Shown: positions 5,765-7,053 of the stretch, one piece after another
How the letters are laid out: every line of letters starts with the position of its first letter
How positions within the stretch are numbered: position 1 is the stretch's first letter
Assembly (NCBI GenBank): GCA_029856635.1
Contig: JAHKLH010000084.1
Location: 1 to 7,053 of the forward strand
DNA from: Candidatus Njordarchaeota archaeon
Lineage (GTDB): Archaea > Asgardarchaeota > Njordarchaeia > Njordarchaeales > JAHKLH01
Direction: 5' to 3'
DNA: 7,053 nt
The notes under the pieces: model-generated
Databases searched by the model: none
What the model was told of the DNA's origin: nothing
The model's input: the letters and a program-made list of their open reading frames with translations, nothing else
Made by a program: the position numbers and the translations under genes

Positions 5765-6658
5765 TTATTCTACTTCAATTTTATATCCTGCCTTTTGTAA
5801 CTTCTTTGATGCAATTTCTATTAACTCCTTTAAACTAATGTGGTACTTCCGATGAAAATATCTTATGATTTGCAAAAGATCTTTTTTCAAAAATTCTGAA
5901 GCGTTGGGATGCTTTAACGAAACCCATTGCGGAAAATCAATGAGACAAACCTCTCCGTCAGCAGTAACCAAAATATTGTATTCACTTAAATCACAATGTA
6001 CTATTCCAACTTTCAACATTTTAACAATCTCATCAACTATTGCATCAAAAATTGGTAAAGGCTCAACCAATCTCGCTTTTATTAACTCTGTCCCATCAAT
6101 ATACTCCATGAGAATTATGTGCCTATTCATTGTAATTGGTCTTGGAACACGCACATTATTTTTATATAATTTTCTCAAAGCATAGAATTCCCTCTTTGCA
6201 CACTTAATTACCAATTCATACCAATTCTTTGCAGTTAACGCGTAATCTCTATATTTGCGAATTTGCTTAAAGGACGGCTTCACTCTGTAAAGCTTTATTA
6301 TACGTGGTTCGTCATCAAGATACGCCACATGAATATCTGCCTCTTTCCCAACACCTAGCTTTGGTCCAACTCTAGTTATCTTTCCAGTTAACCCAAGGTC
6401 GTGCAATGCAAGAGCATCAAGACCCGCGTAAGTTAATGAGTAACCAGTGTATTTTCCTTCATAGATTTCAATCAATTTTAATCGGAGCAAATATTCGAGA
6501 ACTTTGTCGATTTTAGGAGACTTAATGTTTGTTGCTCTAATGATTCTATCCTTTGGAACATAGAGATATCTTCTCAAGTATCGCTCAATTGCTCTAAGCA
6601 CATCATAATGAATAGGGTGAAGCTTCCAGAGGATCTCAACAATTTCAAGAAGACGCAT
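5765..6658 (-). CDS. rio2: Rio2 family serine kinase/ATPase
   Basis: A 297-residue RIO2 protein, an atypical kinase/ATPase that in studied systems acts in maturation of the small ribosomal subunit. An N-terminal winged-helix domain (about 1-85) is typical of Rio2 and absent from Rio1. The RIO kinase domain follows, with the phosphate-binding loop LGVGKEADIH (101-110), the ATP-contacting Lys122 (IIKLYR), the Rio2 flexible loop around SFKQIRKYRDY (129-139), the hinge LMEYIDG (183-189), the catalytic loop HCDLSEYN (221-228; Asp223, Asn228) and the metal-binding IDFPQWV (240-246; Asp241). All catalytic residues are intact and the length is normal. The ATG follows the TAA of the upstream winged-helix gene with no gap, and GAGG lies within that gene's end, so translation is probably coupled. 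Confidence 0.95.
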   Translation of the reverse strand: MRLLEIVEILWKLHPIHYDVLRAIERYLRRYLYVPKDRIIRATNIKSPKIDKVLEYLLRLKLIEIYEGKYTGYSLTYAGLDALALHDLGLTGKITRVGPKLGVGKEADIHVAYLDDEPRIIKLYRVKPSFKQIRKYRDYALTAKNWYELVIKCAKREFYALRKLYKNNVRVPRPITMNRHIILMEYIDGTELIKARLVEPLPIFDAIVDEIVKMLKVGIVHCDLSEYNILVTADGEVCLIDFPQWVSLKHPNASEFLKKDLLQIIRYFHRKYHISLKELIEIASKKLQKAGYKIEVE

Positions 6659-6946
6659 TTAGTCCTCTCCAACATTTACAAACCGTTTCTGCCTAATCAG
6701 TTCAATAATGTGATCACGTCCAGTAAAGAACGTCGTAATTAATCCACGAACTTCCAAAGAGATAAGTGTTTTAGAGAGGTTACTCAGAGCCTGCTCTGCC
6801 TCCCTTCCATAAACCTCCGCTAACTTCTGTGCAAGCTCTTTTTTGGTAATTCTACCACCGTTCTCGTATATTATCTTTAAGACAGTGAGATACAATGGAA
6901 TCGTGAAGTACTTAGACGAAATCCTAACAGTTCTCTTATTTTTCAT
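6659..6946 (-). CDS. Small winged-helix DNA-binding protein
   Basis: A 95-residue protein with a winged-helix-like pattern: helix 1 (about 17-28, IPLYLTVLKIIY), a turn NGGRITKKELAQKLAEV forming helix 2 (35-45), a recognition-like helix (48-66, REAEQALSNLSKTLISLEV) and a wing strand (68-83, GLITTFFTGRDHIIEL). This is the size and layout of stand-alone archaeal transcription regulators, but I do not recognise a named family. The ATG start is supported by a GGTGA SD with a six-base spacer. Its stop codon abuts the rio2 ATG, so the two are certainly close operon partners. It may regulate the operon or assist Rio2; both are inference. Confidence 0.8.
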   Translation of the reverse strand: MKNKRTVRISSKYFTIPLYLTVLKIIYENGGRITKKELAQKLAEVYGREAEQALSNLSKTLISLEVRGLITTFFTGRDHIIELIRQKRFVNVGED

Positions 6947-6952
6947 TTTAAC

Positions 6953-6957
6953 TCACC
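6953..6957 (-). promoter_or_regulatory. Shine-Dalgarno of the winged-helix gene
   Basis: GGTGA within GTGGTGAGT on the minus strand, six bases before the ATG at 6946. It confirms the start and that the mRNA has a leader. Confidence 0.65.
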
Positions 6958-7000
6958 ACAAGGATAAAATTACCCTCGCCAAAATACTAACTTGATAAAG

Positions 7001-7012
7001 AAATAATTTAAA
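7001..7012 (-). promoter_or_regulatory. TATA-like box before the winged-helix/rio2 operon
   Basis: TTTAAATTATTT on the minus strand, about 60 bases upstream of the ATG. Transcription would start near 6980, leaving a leader of roughly 34 bases that contains the SD. It fits an operon promoter, but the AT-rich context limits certainty. Confidence 0.35.
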
Positions 7013-7053
7013 GAAGAGTATTTGCAAAGACTCTTTACAGCATAATATTAGTA

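Noticed and set aside
5865..6185. Plus-strand open frame opposite rio2
   Set aside because: It is antisense to the RIO catalytic core and has no recognisable features.

Overview
The window looks archaeal. It is AT-rich, and all eight complete genes are encoded on the minus strand, so transcription runs from high to low coordinates. The evidence for archaea is a Rio2-type kinase, a eukaryote/archaeal-type tryptophanyl-tRNA synthetase, a fused archaeal-type CoaBC that begins with a His-Pro-Ser leader, an ESCRT-III/Snf7-like protein, archaeal Shine-Dalgarno (SD) cores (GGTGA) and TATA-like boxes. ESCRT-III proteins in archaea are known mainly from the TACK (Thermoproteota) and Asgard groups, so I infer a lineage in or near those groups. 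The sequence alone does not fix the phylum.

In transcription order (right to left), the first block is a small winged-helix protein whose stop codon abuts the start of rio2 (6659-6946, 5765-6658), an information-processing pair likely tied to ribosome maturation. Next, after a 132-bp gap with its own promoter-like sequence, is an ESCRT-III-like gene (5012-5632), followed 49 bp later by trpS (3886-4962). These two probably share a transcript. A 212-bp non-coding gap separates trpS from coaBC (2453-3673), the coenzyme A biosynthesis enzyme, and 42 bp after coaBC comes a small multi-spanning membrane protein of unknown function (1943-2410).

The last block is a ribbon-helix-helix (RHH) protein (1573-1809) and, downstream of it, an alkaline-phosphatase-superfamily phosphoesterase (19-1428). 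The RHH protein ends in a charged tail and an LRALGYL motif that I recall from the C-termini of sulfatase/phosphoesterase proteins, so the two may be functionally linked. The phosphoesterase stop codon lies inside a perfect archaeal SD sequence, which implies another gene that starts at the window edge and continues outside.

Most genes are housekeeping or of recognisable family. The more unusual points are the ESCRT-III protein without a winged-helix tail or a visible Vps4 partner, the RHH tail beside the phosphoesterase, a cysteine-free CoaBC, a TrpRS with proline in the first KMSKS position, and repeated TTG start codons. I see no mobile element, CRISPR array, tRNA or rRNA.
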